Source: Microbulbifer hydrolyticus (GTDB lineage: Bacteria; Pseudomonadota; Gammaproteobacteria; Pseudomonadales; Cellvibrionaceae). From it: DNA of 64,000 nucleotides. The notes under the pieces were generated by a model. It saw only the letters and a list, made by a program, of their open reading frames with translations, ran no database searches and was not told the origin of the DNA. How positions within the stretch are numbered: the first letter of the stretch is position 1; the number at the start of each line of letters is the position of its first letter. This document shows, in pieces, positions 34,752 through 44,633 of the stretch. A program made the position numbers and the translations under genes. Location: assembly GCF_009931115.1 (NCBI RefSeq), contig NZ_CP047491.1, forward strand, positions 744,001 through 808,000. Direction: 5' to 3'.

Positions 34752-36463
34752 GCCACATGGACAGAGAAAGCTACGCGCAGATGTTCGGCCCCACCACCGG
34801 CGATCGCGTGCGCCTGGCGGACACCGAGCTCTGGCTGCAGGTGGAAAAGGACTTCACCCGCTACGGTGACGAAGTGAAATTCGGCGGTGGCAAGGTAATT
34901 CGCGACGGCATGGGCCAGAGCCAGCGGCCGTCCTCGGATACCCCCGACCTGGTGATTACCAATGCGCTGATTCTGGACCACTGGGGCGTGGTCAAGGCGG
35001 ATGTGGCGATAAAAGATGGTCGCATCGCCGGCATCGGCAAGGCGGGCAACCCGGATGTGCAGGATGGGGTGGATATCATTATCGGCCCGGGAACGGAAAT
35101 TATTGCCGGTGAGGGTTCGATCCTGACCGCCGGCGCCATCGATGCACACATTCATTTTATCTGTCCACAGCAGGTGGAAGAGGCGCTGATGTCCGGTGTC
35201 ACCACCATGATCGGTGGTGGCACCGGCCCCGCTACCGGCACCAACGCGACGACCTGCACGCCGGGGCCGTGGAATATCGGCAAGATGCTGCAGGCCACCG
35301 ACAGCCTGCCGATGAACTTTGGCTTTCTCGGCAAGGGCAATGCCAGTCTGCCGCAAGCACTGGAAGAGCAACTGGAGGCCGGTGCCTGTGGCCTGAAACT
35401 GCACGAGGACTGGGGCACCACGCCGGCCGCCATCGACTGTTGCCTGAGCGTTGCCGAAAAGTACGACGTGCAGGTGGCGATCCACACCGACACCCTGAAT
35501 GAGTCCGGGTTTGTCGACGACACTCTGGGCGCCTTCAAGGGGCGCGCCATACACACCTATCACACCGAGGGCGCCGGCGGTGGCCACGCGCCGGACATCA
35601 TCAAAGCCTGCGCCTCACCCAACGTACTGCCGTCTTCCACCAATCCCACCCGGCCATATACCGTCAACACCGTGGACGAGCACCTGGATATGCTGATGGT
35701 GTGCCACCACCTGGATACCAGTATTCCGGAAGATATCGCGTTTGCGGACTCCCGCATTCGCAAGGAAACCATCGCCGCGGAAGATATCTTCCACGACCTG
35801 GGCGCCTTCAGCATGATCGCCTCAGACTCGCAGGCGATGGGGCGCGTGGGCGAGGTGATTACCCGCACCTGGCAGACCGCGCACAAGATGAAAGTGCAGC
35901 GCGGCAACCTGACCGAAGATGCCCGTGGTGAGACCGAAGGTGCGGACAATTTTCGCGCGCGTCGCTACATTGCCAAGTACACGATCAATCCGGCGATCAC
36001 CCACGGCATCGCCCATGAAGTCGGCTCCATCGAAGCGGGAAAGCTCGCGGATCTGGTGTTATGGAAGCCGGCCTTCTTCGGTATCAAGCCATCGATGATC
36101 ATCAAGGGGGGAATGATTGCCGCAGCGCCCATGGGGGATCCCAACGCGTCCATCCCCACGCCGCAACCGGTGCACTATCGCCCGATGTTCGGCGCCCATG
36201 GCCTGGCCGCTGCCAACACCTCGGTGACCTTTGTATCGAAGGCTGCACTGGAGCGTGACGTCGCGGAAAAACTCGGCCTGCAGCGCGGACTGGTGGCCTG
36301 CAAAAATACCCGCAGTATCACCAAAAAAGACATGCTGCTGAACGACTGGCAACCGGACGTCACCGTGGACCCACAGACTTACGAGGTGCGCGCCGACGGC
36401 GAACTGCTTACCTGCGAGCCCGCCACGGAATTGCCGCTGGCGCAGCGCTACTGCTTATTCTGA
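34748..36463 (+). CDS. ureC: Urease subunit alpha (catalytic)
   Basis: The 571-residue nickel metallohydrolase that splits urea into ammonia and carbamate. All active-site residues fall at the canonical numbers: His133 and His135 (DAHIHF), the carbamylated Lys217 and His219 (GLKLHEDW), His in AIHTDTLNE and [15 protein letters not shown], flap residues Cys319-His320 (MVCHHLD) and Asp360 (ASDSQAMGR). The enzyme is therefore expected to be active. The ATG at 34748 overlaps the ureB stop. Regulation is probably by nitrogen status or urea. Confidence 0.98.
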   Translation: MSHMDRESYAQMFGPTTGDRVRLADTELWLQVEKDFTRYGDEVKFGGGKVIRDGMGQSQRPSSDTPDLVITNALILDHWGVVKADVAIKDGRIAGIGKAGNPDVQDGVDIIIGPGTEIIAGEGSILTAGAIDAHIHFICPQQVEEALMSGVTTMIGGGTGPATGTNATTCTPGPWNIGKMLQATDSLPMNFGFLGKGNASLPQALEEQLEAGACGLKLHEDWGTTPAAIDCCLSVAEKYDVQVAIHTDTLNESGFVDDTLGAFKGRAIHTYHTEGAGGGHAPDIIKACASPNVLPSSTNPTRPYTVNTVDEHLDMLMVCHHLDTSIPEDIAFADSRIRKETIAAEDIFHDLGAFSMIASDSQAMGRVGEVITRTWQTAHKMKVQRGNLTEDARGETEGADNFRARRYIAKYTINPAITHGIAHEVGSIEAGKLADLVLWKPAFFGIKPSMIIKGGMIAAAPMGDPNASIPTPQPVHYRPMFGAHGLAAANTSVTFVSKAALERDVAEKLGLQRGLVACKNTRSITKKDMLLNDWQPDVTVDPQTYEVRADGELLTCEPATELPLAQRYCLF

Positions 36464-36479
36464 ATCCGAGGACGTACAT

Positions 36480-37013
36480 GTGACACTGGATATCTACCAG
36501 CGCCTGGGTATCGACAGCGGAAAGGCCGCGCAATATTCGATCGTGCTGGACCACCTGCAGCGAGACCGGGGACGGTTACGTGCAAAGACCACCGATGGCA
36601 TCGAAGTGCGGATTTTTCTGGAGCGCGGTAAACCGCTTCAGGTCGGTGAAATACTGCAGAGCCAGTGCGGCAAGTGGGTGAAAGTAATGGGGGCGCAAGA
36701 GCCGGTGACCACCGCGCGCTGTGACGACTGGTTTACCTTCAGTCGCGCCTGCTATCACCTGGGGAATCGCCACGTCAAATTACAAATTGCCAATGCAGAG
36801 GGTGAGGGCGAACGCTGGCTGCGTATAACCCCGGATCACGTTCTGGAAGAGATGCTGGAGTTGCTGGGCCTGAGTCTGAAGCGGGAAACCGCGGTATTTA
36901 TTCCCGAGTCTGGTGCCTACAGCGGAGGCCACTCTCACAGCCACGCGCACAGCCATTCGCACAGCCATCATCACAGTCACGCGCACGACCAGAATGAGCA
37001 TCACCACCACTGA
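36480..37013 (+). CDS. ureE: Urease accessory protein UreE (nickel metallochaperone)
   Basis: A 177-residue nickel carrier. The N-terminal peptide-binding domain (RGRLRAKTTDGIEVRIFLER) is followed by the metal domain with YHLGNRHVKLQI, which has the conserved dimer-interface His. The C-terminal tail (about residues 150-177) has 14 or more His among Ser and Ala, a nickel store as in Klebsiella UreE. The start is a GTG at 36480; GAGG lies about 9 bases upstream, and the ATG two bases earlier is out of frame and followed at once by a stop. The tail overlaps the ureF start by 20 bases. Confidence 0.95.
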   Translation: MTLDIYQRLGIDSGKAAQYSIVLDHLQRDRGRLRAKTTDGIEVRIFLERGKPLQVGEILQSQCGKWVKVMGAQEPVTTARCDDWFTFSRACYHLGNRHVKLQIANAEGEGERWLRITPDHVLEEMLELLGLSLKRETAVFIPESGAYSGGHSHSHAHSHSHSHHHSHAHDQNEHHHH

Positions 37014-37668
37014 CGGCGCGCTGCTGCGCCTGCTGCAACTCTCGAGCGCCAGCCTGCCGGTGGGGGGCTATGCGTTTTCCCAGGGCCTGGAATATGCCAT
37101 CGACATTGGCTGGGTGAGAAATATCGACGACACGCGAGACTGGCTCTCGCTCCAACTACTGGAATCTCTGGCCCAGGTGGACTGCCCGCTACTACTGCGC
37201 TGTCATCGCGCCCTGCAGCAAAATGATACCGGGCAACTGCAGTACTGGAACCACTACGCCCTGGCCTGCCGTGAGACACGGGAACTGCGCCTCACCGACA
37301 CCGCTACCGGTAACGCCCTGATCCGTCTGCTGGCGCAGCTGCACATCGAGCAGCCGATGGGGCGTCAGGAAACCAGTTTTATTACGGCCTTCGCGATTGC
37401 GGCACACCACTGGCACCTTAACGAAGACGCCACTGTCCTGGGGCTGGTCTGGGGCTGGCTCGAAAACCAGGTCGCTGCCGCTACCAAGCTGGTGCCACTG
37501 GGGCAGTCCCAGGCGCAGCAACTGATCGGTGAGATTCAGCAGCAGGTACCCGCAGCCATCGCCCGCGCGCAGCAGTTGCAGGACAGCGAACTCGGTGCTG
37601 GACTGCCGGCACTGGCCATCGCCAGTGCCAAACACGAACATCAATACAGCCGACTCTTCAGGTCGTAA
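36994..37668 (+). CDS. ureF: Urease accessory protein UreF
   Basis: A 224-residue all-helical chaperone that gates GTP hydrolysis of UreG in the UreDFG complex. [20 protein letters not shown] is the standard start; [19 protein letters not shown] and [16 protein letters not shown] follow, and the C-terminal residues [12 protein letters not shown] match the family end. The ATG at 36994 lies inside the His-tail coding region of ureE, so the two are likely coupled. Longer in-frame starts would translate the His-tail region in another frame and are rejected. Confidence 0.95.
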   Translation: MSITTTDGALLRLLQLSSASLPVGGYAFSQGLEYAIDIGWVRNIDDTRDWLSLQLLESLAQVDCPLLLRCHRALQQNDTGQLQYWNHYALACRETRELRLTDTATGNALIRLLAQLHIEQPMGRQETSFITAFAIAAHHWHLNEDATVLGLVWGWLENQVAAATKLVPLGQSQAQQLIGEIQQQVPAAIARAQQLQDSELGAGLPALAIASAKHEHQYSRLFRS

Positions 37669-37703
37669 CAAGAATTCAAGCAAGTATTCCGTGGAGTAGA
37701 ACC

Positions 37704-38345
37704 ATGACCACAATGAAAAAACAGACCTTGCGCGTCGGCATCGGCGGCCCGGTCGGCTCGGGTAAAACGGCACTGTTGCGTGAACTCTGCAGCGCCATGC
37801 GCGATCACTACGACATCGCCGTCGTCACCAACGACATCTACACCCAGGAAGACGCCAAATTCCTTACTCAGCATGAGGCCCTGAGCGCTGATCGCATTCT
37901 TGGTGTGGAGACCGGCGGCTGTCCCCACACCGCCATCCGTGAAGATGCCTCCATGAACCTCGCTGCCATCGACGAGCTCATTGCCCGTCATGGCGACCTG
38001 GACGTGGTATTCGTGGAAAGCGGCGGCGACAATCTCAGCGCGACCTTCAGCCCGGAACTCTCCGACCTGACCATTTACGTGATCGATGTTTCCGCCGGCG
38101 ACAAAATTCCGCGCAAGGGCGGTCCCGGCATCACCCGCTCCGACCTGTTGATCATCAATAAAATCGACCTGGCCCCACTGGTCGGCGCGTCCCTGGAGGT
38201 CATGGATCGCGACGCGAAAAAAATGCGTGGCGAACGGCCTTTTGTATTCTCCAACCTGAAAGCACAGAAGGGCCTGAAAGAAATCATCGAATTCATCGTG
38301 CGAGAGGGAATGCTGGAAGAAAAAGCCATTCCCGCAATCGCGTGA
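37704..38345 (+). CDS. ureG: Urease accessory protein UreG (GTPase)
   Basis: A 213-residue SIMIBI GTPase that energises nickel insertion. [19 protein letters not shown] is the P-loop, [15 protein letters not shown] switch [20 protein letters not shown] contains the nickel-binding Cys-Pro-His, [16 protein letters not shown] switch II, and [16 protein letters not shown] the guanine-specific NKxD. It is the last recognised urease gene; a short membrane protein follows 40 bases on. Confidence 0.97.
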   Translation: MTTMKKQTLRVGIGGPVGSGKTALLRELCSAMRDHYDIAVVTNDIYTQEDAKFLTQHEALSADRILGVETGGCPHTAIREDASMNLAAIDELIARHGDLDVVFVESGGDNLSATFSPELSDLTIYVIDVSAGDKIPRKGGPGITRSDLLIINKIDLAPLVGASLEVMDRDAKKMRGERPFVFSNLKAQKGLKEIIEFIVREGMLEEKAIPAIA

Positions 38346-38385
38346 TCCCATTTACAAGAAATCAGCCCACGCCGTAGAGGAACGC

Positions 38386-38595
38386 ATGAAAATAAAGCAT
38401 CTGATCCTGACCGTTATTGCAACAATTTCCAGCCTCATTAGCCTGTTTGCCACGGCGCACGAAGGCCATGCGCCGGCCGGTATCGTGCACGAATTGCATC
38501 ATATAATGTGGATTGTTATGGCCCTGGCGGTGAGCACTGTAGCAGTTTTTCTGATCCGGAAAGGCCCACAGGAAAAAGAAGATTCCCAGGACTAG
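38386..38595 (+). CDS. Small His-rich membrane protein following ureG
   Basis: A 69-residue protein that I do not recognise as a named family. It has a first hydrophobic segment (HLILTVIATISSLISLFATA) that could be a signal peptide, then AHEGHAPAGIVHELHHIMW with five His, then a second helix (IVMALAVSTVAVFLI) and a charged tail. The His segment recalls the AHxGH...H start of HupE/UreJ nickel permeases, which often follow urease genes, but the remaining helices of those proteins are absent. GAGGAA lies 4 bases from the ATG, and the position suggests it belongs to the urease operon. A role in nickel handling is an inference. Confidence 0.7.
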   Translation: MKIKHLILTVIATISSLISLFATAHEGHAPAGIVHELHHIMWIVMALAVSTVAVFLIRKGPQEKEDSQD

Positions 38596-38648
38596 GAAAG
38601 ATCATTAAAGCCACGAAAGGAAAGTAGAATCCACCGAACCCAGATGTC

Positions 38649-39599
38649 TCAGGAGTCCGGATTCAACGCCCGAATGGCAATGCCCGCAGCGGCGGTCCGG
38701 TTCTCCACCCCGAGCTTGGAGAAAACCCCTTCGAGGTGTTTGTTGACGGTGCGCGGACTCACATCGAGGATCTCGCCGATTTCCCGGTTTGTCTTTCCGT
38801 TCGCTATCCAGAACAAAACTTCCGATTCCCGCTTGGTCAGTGACAGCTTCTCTCGCAGAATATCCTCACCGGCGGGACCGCCATCGTCCACCAGTTTTAA
38901 TAGATAAGTGCTGCTATCCCGCTGCTCAATAAACACCACCGCCAGCGGCTTCTGCAAACCCTCCAGCTTCAATCTGTGGCCCGCGCCCGGGCTGCGCGAC
39001 AACCACATCTGTAAATCCGCCTCCATTTTGCGTTGCAGTATTCCCTCCATGGCGTCCGCACTGCTCAGCAGCGCATAAGTCTGTGGCGTAGCCCAGTGCA
39101 TGCGGCCCGCCGCATCCACGGTGCACAGGAACTGGCCTGTTGAGTCCAGTGCCTGGTGCGCGCTGGATGTCAGGCGTGCGTTGTTCAGGTGCACTTTCAT
39201 GCGGGCCAGCAGCTCGTTCGGCTGGATCGGTTTGGTCAGGTAATCCACGCCACCACTTTCCAGGCCTCTCACGATATTTTCCGAGTCTGTCAGTCCGGTC
39301 ATGAAGATGACCGGGATCGACGCCAGTTCCGGGTCGGCTTTCAGCAGTTTGCAGGTTTCAAAGCCGTCCAGTCCGGGCATCACCGCATCCAGCAGGATCA
39401 TGTCCGGGCGCAGGCGGCGGGCAATATTCAGCGCCTGGCTGCCATCCAGGGCGACGAGCGCATCAATACCCGCCTGCTCCAGGGTATCGTTGATCAGGCT
39501 CAGGGTGTCCGGGGAATCGTCCACCACCAGAACGATATCCCCGGTGTGCGTGTCCGCGGTTGTCCGCGCGGGGCTTGCGGTATCGTCGCAGGTATTCAT
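38649..39599 (-). CDS. Response regulator, REC plus LuxR-type HTH
   Basis: A 316-residue DNA-binding response regulator. The receiver domain runs from IVLVVDDSPDTLSLI to YLTKPIQPNEL, with phospho-acceptor Asp71 in ILLDAVMPGLDG. A middle PAS-like region (about residues 130-235) precedes the C-terminal LuxR helix-turn-helix: LTKRESEVLFWIANGKTNRE and VSPRTVNKHLEGVFSKLGV. The start ATG at 39599 overlaps the stop of the upstream kinase gene (ATGA), so the two form a coupled pair. Lying between the urease and urea-transport operons, it probably controls one or both. The true DNA target is not known from sequence. Confidence 0.92.
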   Translation of the reverse strand: MNTCDDTASPARTTADTHTGDIVLVVDDSPDTLSLINDTLEQAGIDALVALDGSQALNIARRLRPDMILLDAVMPGLDGFETCKLLKADPELASIPVIFMTGLTDSENIVRGLESGGVDYLTKPIQPNELLARMKVHLNNARLTSSAHQALDSTGQFLCTVDAAGRMHWATPQTYALLSSADAMEGILQRKMEADLQMWLSRSPGAGHRLKLEGLQKPLAVVFIEQRDSSTYLLKLVDDGGPAGEDILREKLSLTKRESEVLFWIANGKTNREIGEILDVSPRTVNKHLEGVFSKLGVENRTAAAGIAIRALNPDS

Positions 39600-42500
39600 T
39601 CTCGCTCCTTGATTTCCAGGGCTTCGCTCAACTGCTCGAAGCGCATGGTGTCCGCCAGCTGGCGGAACTGTTCTATACGGTGGTCGGCTACGATTGTTTC
39701 GGCGGCAATCCGGTCCAGTGTCCTGTGCACGCCACTGCGGTAGCCGATGCGCGCGTAGGCCAGCAGTTCTGCCAGCAGCGGATGTTCTGGCAACGCTTGT
39801 GTGGACGCGGTTTGCCGTATCGATGATTTGCACGGGATATCGCGGTCTTTTCCATATACCCAATCGAGCTTCAGCAGGCGGGCAATGGTGTTGAACAGCT
39901 TCTGGTTTACCAGCGGTTTCACCAGGTAGGCATCGTGATGGGCGGGCTCGTCGTCTCCGGGATTCAAGTGCCGCTCCTGGGCGTCGGCCGACAGCATCAC
40001 TATCGGCGCGGTGATACCGCGCGCACGCAGTTGCTCGGCGAGATCCAGCCCGTTCATTCCCGGCATGGTCACATCCAGCAGGAACAGATCCGGCCGCTGA
40101 TGTTGTACCAGTGCCAGGCAGTCCTCGGCACTCTGTGCTTCCATCATGGAAAAGCCGAGCGGCGTCAGCAGGTCGCCGATCAGTCCGCGATGAATGGGTT
40201 CGTCGTCCACCACCATCACGCTGCGACGGGGGCCGTGATAGCCACTGATGCGGCGCACCGGTATTTCGCGGCGGTGGTCCGATTCCACCCATGACAGCAG
40301 CAGCGAAACCGTAAAGCGGCTGCCCTTGCCCGGCTCGCTTTGCATGCGCAGCTCACCACCCATGATTTCTGTGAGCAGGTAGGCAATGGTCAGTCCCAGC
40401 CCGGTGCCGGTGGCCACGGGGCTCTGCCCGTTGCGCACCCGCTCAAACGGTTTAAGTATCCGCGCCTGATCGTCCGCACGAATCCCCACGCCGGTATCTT
40501 CAATGGAAAACTCTGCCACCTGATTGCGGTAGCGGATATGAAAATCCACCTGGCCCTCGCGGGTGTACTTGATGGCATTGGACAACAGATTGATCAGAAT
40601 CTGGCGCAGACGTTTCTCATCGGCAATCACGGTGGATGGTAGCGGGCTGTGGATATGACAGTAAAAGCGCACACCTTTTGCTTCCGCCTGTGGACGGAAC
40701 ATCTCCACCATCTGCTCCAGTAGTTCCGGCAGGCGCACCTGGTTGCGATAGATATCCAAGCGCCCGGCCTCGATCTTGGAGATATCCAGCAGGCCCTCAA
40801 TCAGGTCCGTCAGGTATTCCCCGCTGCGCTTGATGATGCGCAAACCGTTGCGGTGCTTTTCCGGGATATCCTGTTGCTGGTTCAGCAGCTGCGCGTAGCC
40901 GAGAATGGACTGCAATGGAGTGCGCAGTTCGTGGCTGATACCGGACAGGTAGCGGCTCTTGGCGCTGTTGGCCCGATCCGCCTGTTCCTTGGCCGCCTGC
41001 AGCGCGCGATCGGTTTCCTTGTGCGCCTCGATCTCGTTGAGCAGCAGGCGCGTCTGCCGGTTGGACTCCATCTGCGCGACGGTACGGCTGTCGTGGGTAA
41101 GCAGGAACAGCCACGCCAGTACCCCGGAAATCAGCAGTAGCAATACGAACAGTGTCCAGAATGCTTGCTGCAGCAATTCTGCCTCGCCAGTGGTGGCGGG
41201 CTGCAATTGGCCGTAAATCAGTGACAGCACACCGGCGATACACACGCTCGCTCCCAGAAGCAGTATCGCAAAGCGCCCAAGGCGTGAATCCACCCCGTTC
41301 ACGACCCGCTCAGGCACCAGTATTTTCATCAGGGTGGCAAGCTGCTGGGAGAAGCGCGCATCTGGCTTGCACGCATCCAGGCAGCGGGAGTCCAGCGAAC
41401 AGCACAGGGAGCAGATCGGGCCCTGGTAAGCGGGGCAATGGCTCATGTCCGCAGGTTCGAAGTCGTTTTCGCAGATACAACAGGTCTGCGCAGACTGGAC
41501 GCTGGTGCTGACCGTGCGCTGGCCATCGTCGTCATCGCCATAGAGAGAGTCCCGGTGACGGGCCAGGTAGAAGCGCCCGCGGGTGGCCATCCCCAGTAGC
41601 GGCACCATCAAAAAGCAGATGCCGAGGCTGATAAAGCTGGCAAAATTTTTCGCACCATCGCCGAAATGACCGAGATAGCAGACGATGCCAATCAGTGAGG
41701 CCAGCAGCATCGAGCCCACACCCACCGGGTTGAAGTCATACAGGTGTGAGCGCTTGAACTCGACATAGGACGGACTGATGCCGAGAGGCTTGTTGATCAT
41801 CAGGTCTGCGGCGAGGCATCCGAGCCAGCTGATGGCCACCAGTGAAAAAATACCCAGCACCCCCTCGAGCGCGCGATAAATCCCCAGCTCCATCAACACC
41901 AGCGCGATGCTCACGTTGAACACCAGCCACACAACCCGTCCCGGATGGCTGCGGGTCAGGCGCGAGAAAAAATTCGACCAGGCGATGGAGCCCGCATAGG
42001 CGTTGGTGACGTTGATCTTCATCTGCGAGATCACCACCATCACGCCAGCCAGGATCAGTGCCATGGTGGGGGACTGGGTCAGGTAGTTGAACACCATCTG
42101 GTACATACGCACCGGGTCCGCCGCCTGCTCTGCGGAGGCACCGCCGGTGATGGCCAGATAGGCGAGGAAGGAACCGAACAGCATCTTGATCACACCGATG
42201 AAAATCCAGCCCGGCCCGGCAAGCGTCAGCCAGAACCACCAGCGCGCGCGATTCTCGCGGGTCTTTTCTGGCATAAACCGCAGGTAGTCCACCTGCTCGC
42301 CGATCTGCGCGACCATGGCAAAAAATACTGCACTGGCCGCGCCGAATAACATCCAGCTGAACTCGCCACTCTGCGGGTTGTGCTGGGGTGCGTAGCGGGC
42401 CCAGTCCTCCACCCGCGCGAGCTCGAACCAGGCGGCAATACCGAGCGCGAGGCACTGCAACAACAGCCACAGCGGCTGGGTGCCGATCTGAAACTTGCTC

Positions 42501-43012
42501 ACCGCCCGGATACCGTGGGTCACAATTGGGATCACGGCCACCGCGCAGAGGATATAACCGATGGCCGGCGGTATGCCGAGCAGGGCGTGCAGCGCGGAGG
42601 TGAGTATCGCAGCCTCGATGGCGAAGAAGATGAACGTGAAGGAGGCGTAGATCAGCGAAGTGATGGTGGAGCCGAGGTAGCCGAAACCGGCACCGCGGGT
42701 GAGCAGGTCGATGTCGAGGCCGTGTTTGGCCGCGTAATAGGTGATGGGGAAGCCGGTAATGAAGATCACTGCGGCCACCGCGAGCATCGCGGTGACGGTG
42801 TTGATAAAGCCGTAGTTGAGGGTCACTGCCGCGGCGATGGCTTCCAGGGCGAGGAAGGCGGTGGCTCCGAGCGCGGTCTTCGCCACCTGTTCAATGGTAA
42901 AGCGGCGCCCGCGCACGGCGGTAAAGCGCAGTGCGAAGTCTTCGAGGGTCTCGTCTCCCACCCACTTGTTGTAGGTCCGCCGTACGCGGAATACCTGTTG
43001 TGCGGGTCGCAT
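39596..43012 (-). CDS. NCS1-permease-like hybrid sensor histidine kinase
   Basis: A 1138-residue fusion. Residues about 1-490 form a permease of the NCS1 (purine/cytosine/allantoin) type with around twelve helices, starting YNKWVGDETLEDFALRFTA. Residues about 510-555 form a Cys-rich segment (CCICENDF, CPAYQGPICSLCC). Two helices lead to a kinase core with SGISHELRTPLQ (phospho-acceptor His694), LLSNAIKYT, DTGVGIRADD and GTGLGLTIAYLL, then a receiver domain with Asp980 (LLDVTMPGMNG). There is no HPt domain. The ATG at 43012 fits this start; a GTG at 43060 is also in frame. Neighbours suggest it senses urea or a related compound. Such permease-kinase fusions are known, CbrA being a parallel built on another transporter class. 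Confidence 0.9.
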   Translation of the reverse strand: MRPAQQVFRVRRTYNKWVGDETLEDFALRFTAVRGRRFTIEQVAKTALGATAFLALEAIAAAVTLNYGFINTVTAMLAVAAVIFITGFPITYYAAKHGLDIDLLTRGAGFGYLGSTITSLIYASFTFIFFAIEAAILTSALHALLGIPPAIGYILCAVAVIPIVTHGIRAVSKFQIGTQPLWLLLQCLALGIAAWFELARVEDWARYAPQHNPQSGEFSWMLFGAASAVFFAMVAQIGEQVDYLRFMPEKTRENRARWWFWLTLAGPGWIFIGVIKMLFGSFLAYLAITGGASAEQAADPVRMYQMVFNYLTQSPTMALILAGVMVVISQMKINVTNAYAGSIAWSNFFSRLTRSHPGRVVWLVFNVSIALVLMELGIYRALEGVLGIFSLVAISWLGCLAADLMINKPLGISPSYVEFKRSHLYDFNPVGVGSMLLASLIGIVCYLGHFGDGAKNFASFISLGICFLMVPLLGMATRGRFYLARHRDSLYGDDDDGQRTVSTSVQSAQTCCICENDFEPADMSHCPAYQGPICSLCCSLDSRCLDACKPDARFSQQLATLMKILVPERVVNGVDSRLGRFAILLLGASVCIAGVLSLIYGQLQPATTGEAELLQQAFWTLFVLLLLISGVLAWLFLLTHDSRTVAQMESNRQTRLLLNEIEAHKETDRALQAAKEQADRANSAKSRYLSGISHELRTPLQSILGYAQLLNQQQDIPEKHRNGLRIIKRSGEYLTDLIEGLLDISKIEAGRLDIYRNQVRLPELLEQMVEMFRPQAEAKGVRFYCHIHSPLPSTVIADEKRLRQILINLLSNAIKYTREGQVDFHIRYRNQVAEFSIEDTGVGIRADDQARILKPFERVRNGQSPVATGTGLGLTIAYLLTEIMGGELRMQSEPGKGSRFTVSLLLSWVESDHRREIPVRRISGYHGPRRSVMVVDDEPIHRGLIGDLLTPLGFSMMEAQSAEDCLALVQHQRPDLFLLDVTMPGMNGLDLAEQLRARGITAPIVMLSADAQERHLNPGDDEPAHHDAYLVKPLVNQKLFNTIARLLKLDWVYGKDRDIPCKSSIRQTASTQALPEHPLLAELLAYARIGYRSGVHRTLDRIAAETIVADHRIEQFRQLADTMRFEQLSEALEIKERE

Positions 43013-43423
43013 GGCCTGTTGATCGTTGTCGTTATTTTTGCCCGTAAATGTTCCAACCACCGGGTGCTGCCTACTGCTTGTTTCTCGTCATGTTCTTTTT
43101 CTTGCAACAAGAATACCGAATTACACCACTCAATTACGCTTTTGCGGCTCAAAAGCCTGATAACAGGGTGCCGCTAGCGGGTAAAGCCGTATGAGATCTT
43201 GCACCAGATAGCGCTCCCTTCAGCCGGCCAGAAGGGTGAATTACCGGGTTCCGGTTCTTGCCGCCATTAGTGTACGTACACCCTCACATCTGAAAACCGT
43301 CAAATGACGTAGGCACCGGCCCCAATACGCGTATGGCTCCCCTGTGCCACCGGTCGAATAATCGATAGCAGCAAAAAATAACCAATCGAGACCAGGGTCA
43401 AGACCAAAACCAAGGGGAAATAC
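43013..43423. other. Intergenic region between the sensor kinase and the porin gene
   Basis: 411 bases between divergent genes, expected to carry promoters for the two-component system and for the urea uptake operon. The palindrome at 43270-43281 is the only clear element. I found no properly spaced sigma-54 site. Confidence 0.5.
43270..43281. promoter_or_regulatory. 12-bp perfect palindrome upstream of the porin-urt genes
   Basis: GTGTACGTACAC is a perfect palindrome 142 bases before the porin start, a plausible binding site for a dimeric regulator such as the nearby LuxR-type protein. No second copy was noticed before ureD. Confidence 0.45.
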
Positions 43424-44581
43424 ATGGAAACGTTGTCAGGAGGTTTGCGACCGCAAGGTGCGTCGCAGTCGAAAAAAGTGTTCGGTCGCAGTGTCTGCGC
43501 CGCGGCGGTGCTGGCCGCGAGTGTGGCACCACTGCCGGCATTCGCCAAACAGTTCGAATCCGAAGGTGGGCAGACGTTCAGTATCGGTGCCGGGTTCCGC
43601 TCCCAGTTCCAGTCCGTGGAAGGAGATAGTGAATTTACCCTGCCGGACATCCGGGTATACAGCTCCGGGCAGCTGAGCGACACAGTGAAATTCACATTCA
43701 ACTTGCAGCAGCGGAGCAACGATACCGCCGATGTGCTGGATGCGATTGCGCAATTCGAGTTCAGCCCGGAGTTCAACATCTGGGCCGGGCGCATGCTGAC
43801 GCCGGCGGACCGTATCGAGATGAGTGGCCCCTATTACGCGCTCAGCTGGAACCAGTACCGGCAGCCACTGTACGCCTCCGACCAGGGCGGTCAGGCGGGA
43901 CTGATCGGGCGCGATGAAGGGATCACCTTCTGGGGCACCGCCGGCAAGTTCCAGTATGCCGTGGGAAGTTTTATCGGACTGGATGAATACTCCAACCAGG
44001 ACGAAAACCCGCTGTACGCGGCGCGCTTCGCCTACAACTTCCTGAATATGGAATCCAACCCGGGTTACTACACCAGCTCAACCTATTACGGTGGGCTCGA
44101 TAATATTTTCACCCTCGCACTTTCCCTGCAGAGCCAGGAAGACGGTGTCGGCAGTGCCGAGAGTGCCGGAGACTTTTCCGGTTGGACCGTGGATATGCTC
44201 TCCGAGACGGTGCTCGACGCCGGTGGTGTGATCACCGTCGAGGCCGAATACAAAAGCTTTGATGCGGATTACACCCTTGCTTCCCAACCGCTGGCTGGCG
44301 ACTGCTTCTGCCTGTTTGACGGCGAGTCAGCGTTCGCCACCGCCGCCTATCTGTTCCCGGCCAATGTCGGTCCTGGCAAGTTCCAGCCGTACCTGCGCCT
44401 GGTGGAAAACAGCCCCTCCGACGCCGACAGCAGCAGCTCTACCGAGCTCGGCCTCAACTATGTGGTCAATGGCCACAACACCCGCCTGAACCTGAGCTTT
44501 GTCTCCGGCGATGCCAACGCATCCGGCTATGCCGGTGCGGATGTAGATGTACTGAGCCTGGGGATGCAGGTACAGCTGTAA
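43424..44581 (+). CDS. Outer-membrane porin preceding urea transporter genes
   Basis: A 385-residue porin precursor. The signal peptide is SVCAAAVLAASVAPLPAFA after a polar N-region of about 25 residues. GGQTFSIGAGFRSQF begins the barrel, LPDIRVYSSGQLSDTVKFTF and FEFSPEFNIWAGRMLTPADR follow an OprO/phosphate-porin-like plan, and the chain ends in VDVLSLGMQVQL with alternating hydrophobic residues. AAGGGG lies 8 bases from the ATG. Only 52 bases separate it from urtA, so it probably lets urea or short amides cross the outer membrane for the UrtA system. The substrate is inferred from position. Confidence 0.75.
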   Translation: METLSGGLRPQGASQSKKVFGRSVCAAAVLAASVAPLPAFAKQFESEGGQTFSIGAGFRSQFQSVEGDSEFTLPDIRVYSSGQLSDTVKFTFNLQQRSNDTADVLDAIAQFEFSPEFNIWAGRMLTPADRIEMSGPYYALSWNQYRQPLYASDQGGQAGLIGRDEGITFWGTAGKFQYAVGSFIGLDEYSNQDENPLYAARFAYNFLNMESNPGYYTSSTYYGGLDNIFTLALSLQSQEDGVGSAESAGDFSGWTVDMLSETVLDAGGVITVEAEYKSFDADYTLASQPLAGDCFCLFDGESAFATAAYLFPANVGPGKFQPYLRLVENSPSDADSSSSTELGLNYVVNGHNTRLNLSFVSGDANASGYAGADVDVLSLGMQVQL

Positions 44582-44633
44582 GTCGACTGCGTGCGCTTCA
44601 CGCGATTTGAAAATAATGAACAGGAGCAATTCC

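Noticed and set aside
36909-37010. His-rich repeat coding region as foreign or engineered tag
   Set aside because: A His-rich tail is normal for UreE nickel chaperones.
39600-40292. N-terminal extension of the response regulator by 231 codons
   Set aside because: It is a shifted reading of the kinase gene; the ATG at 39599 with ATGA overlap is the natural start.
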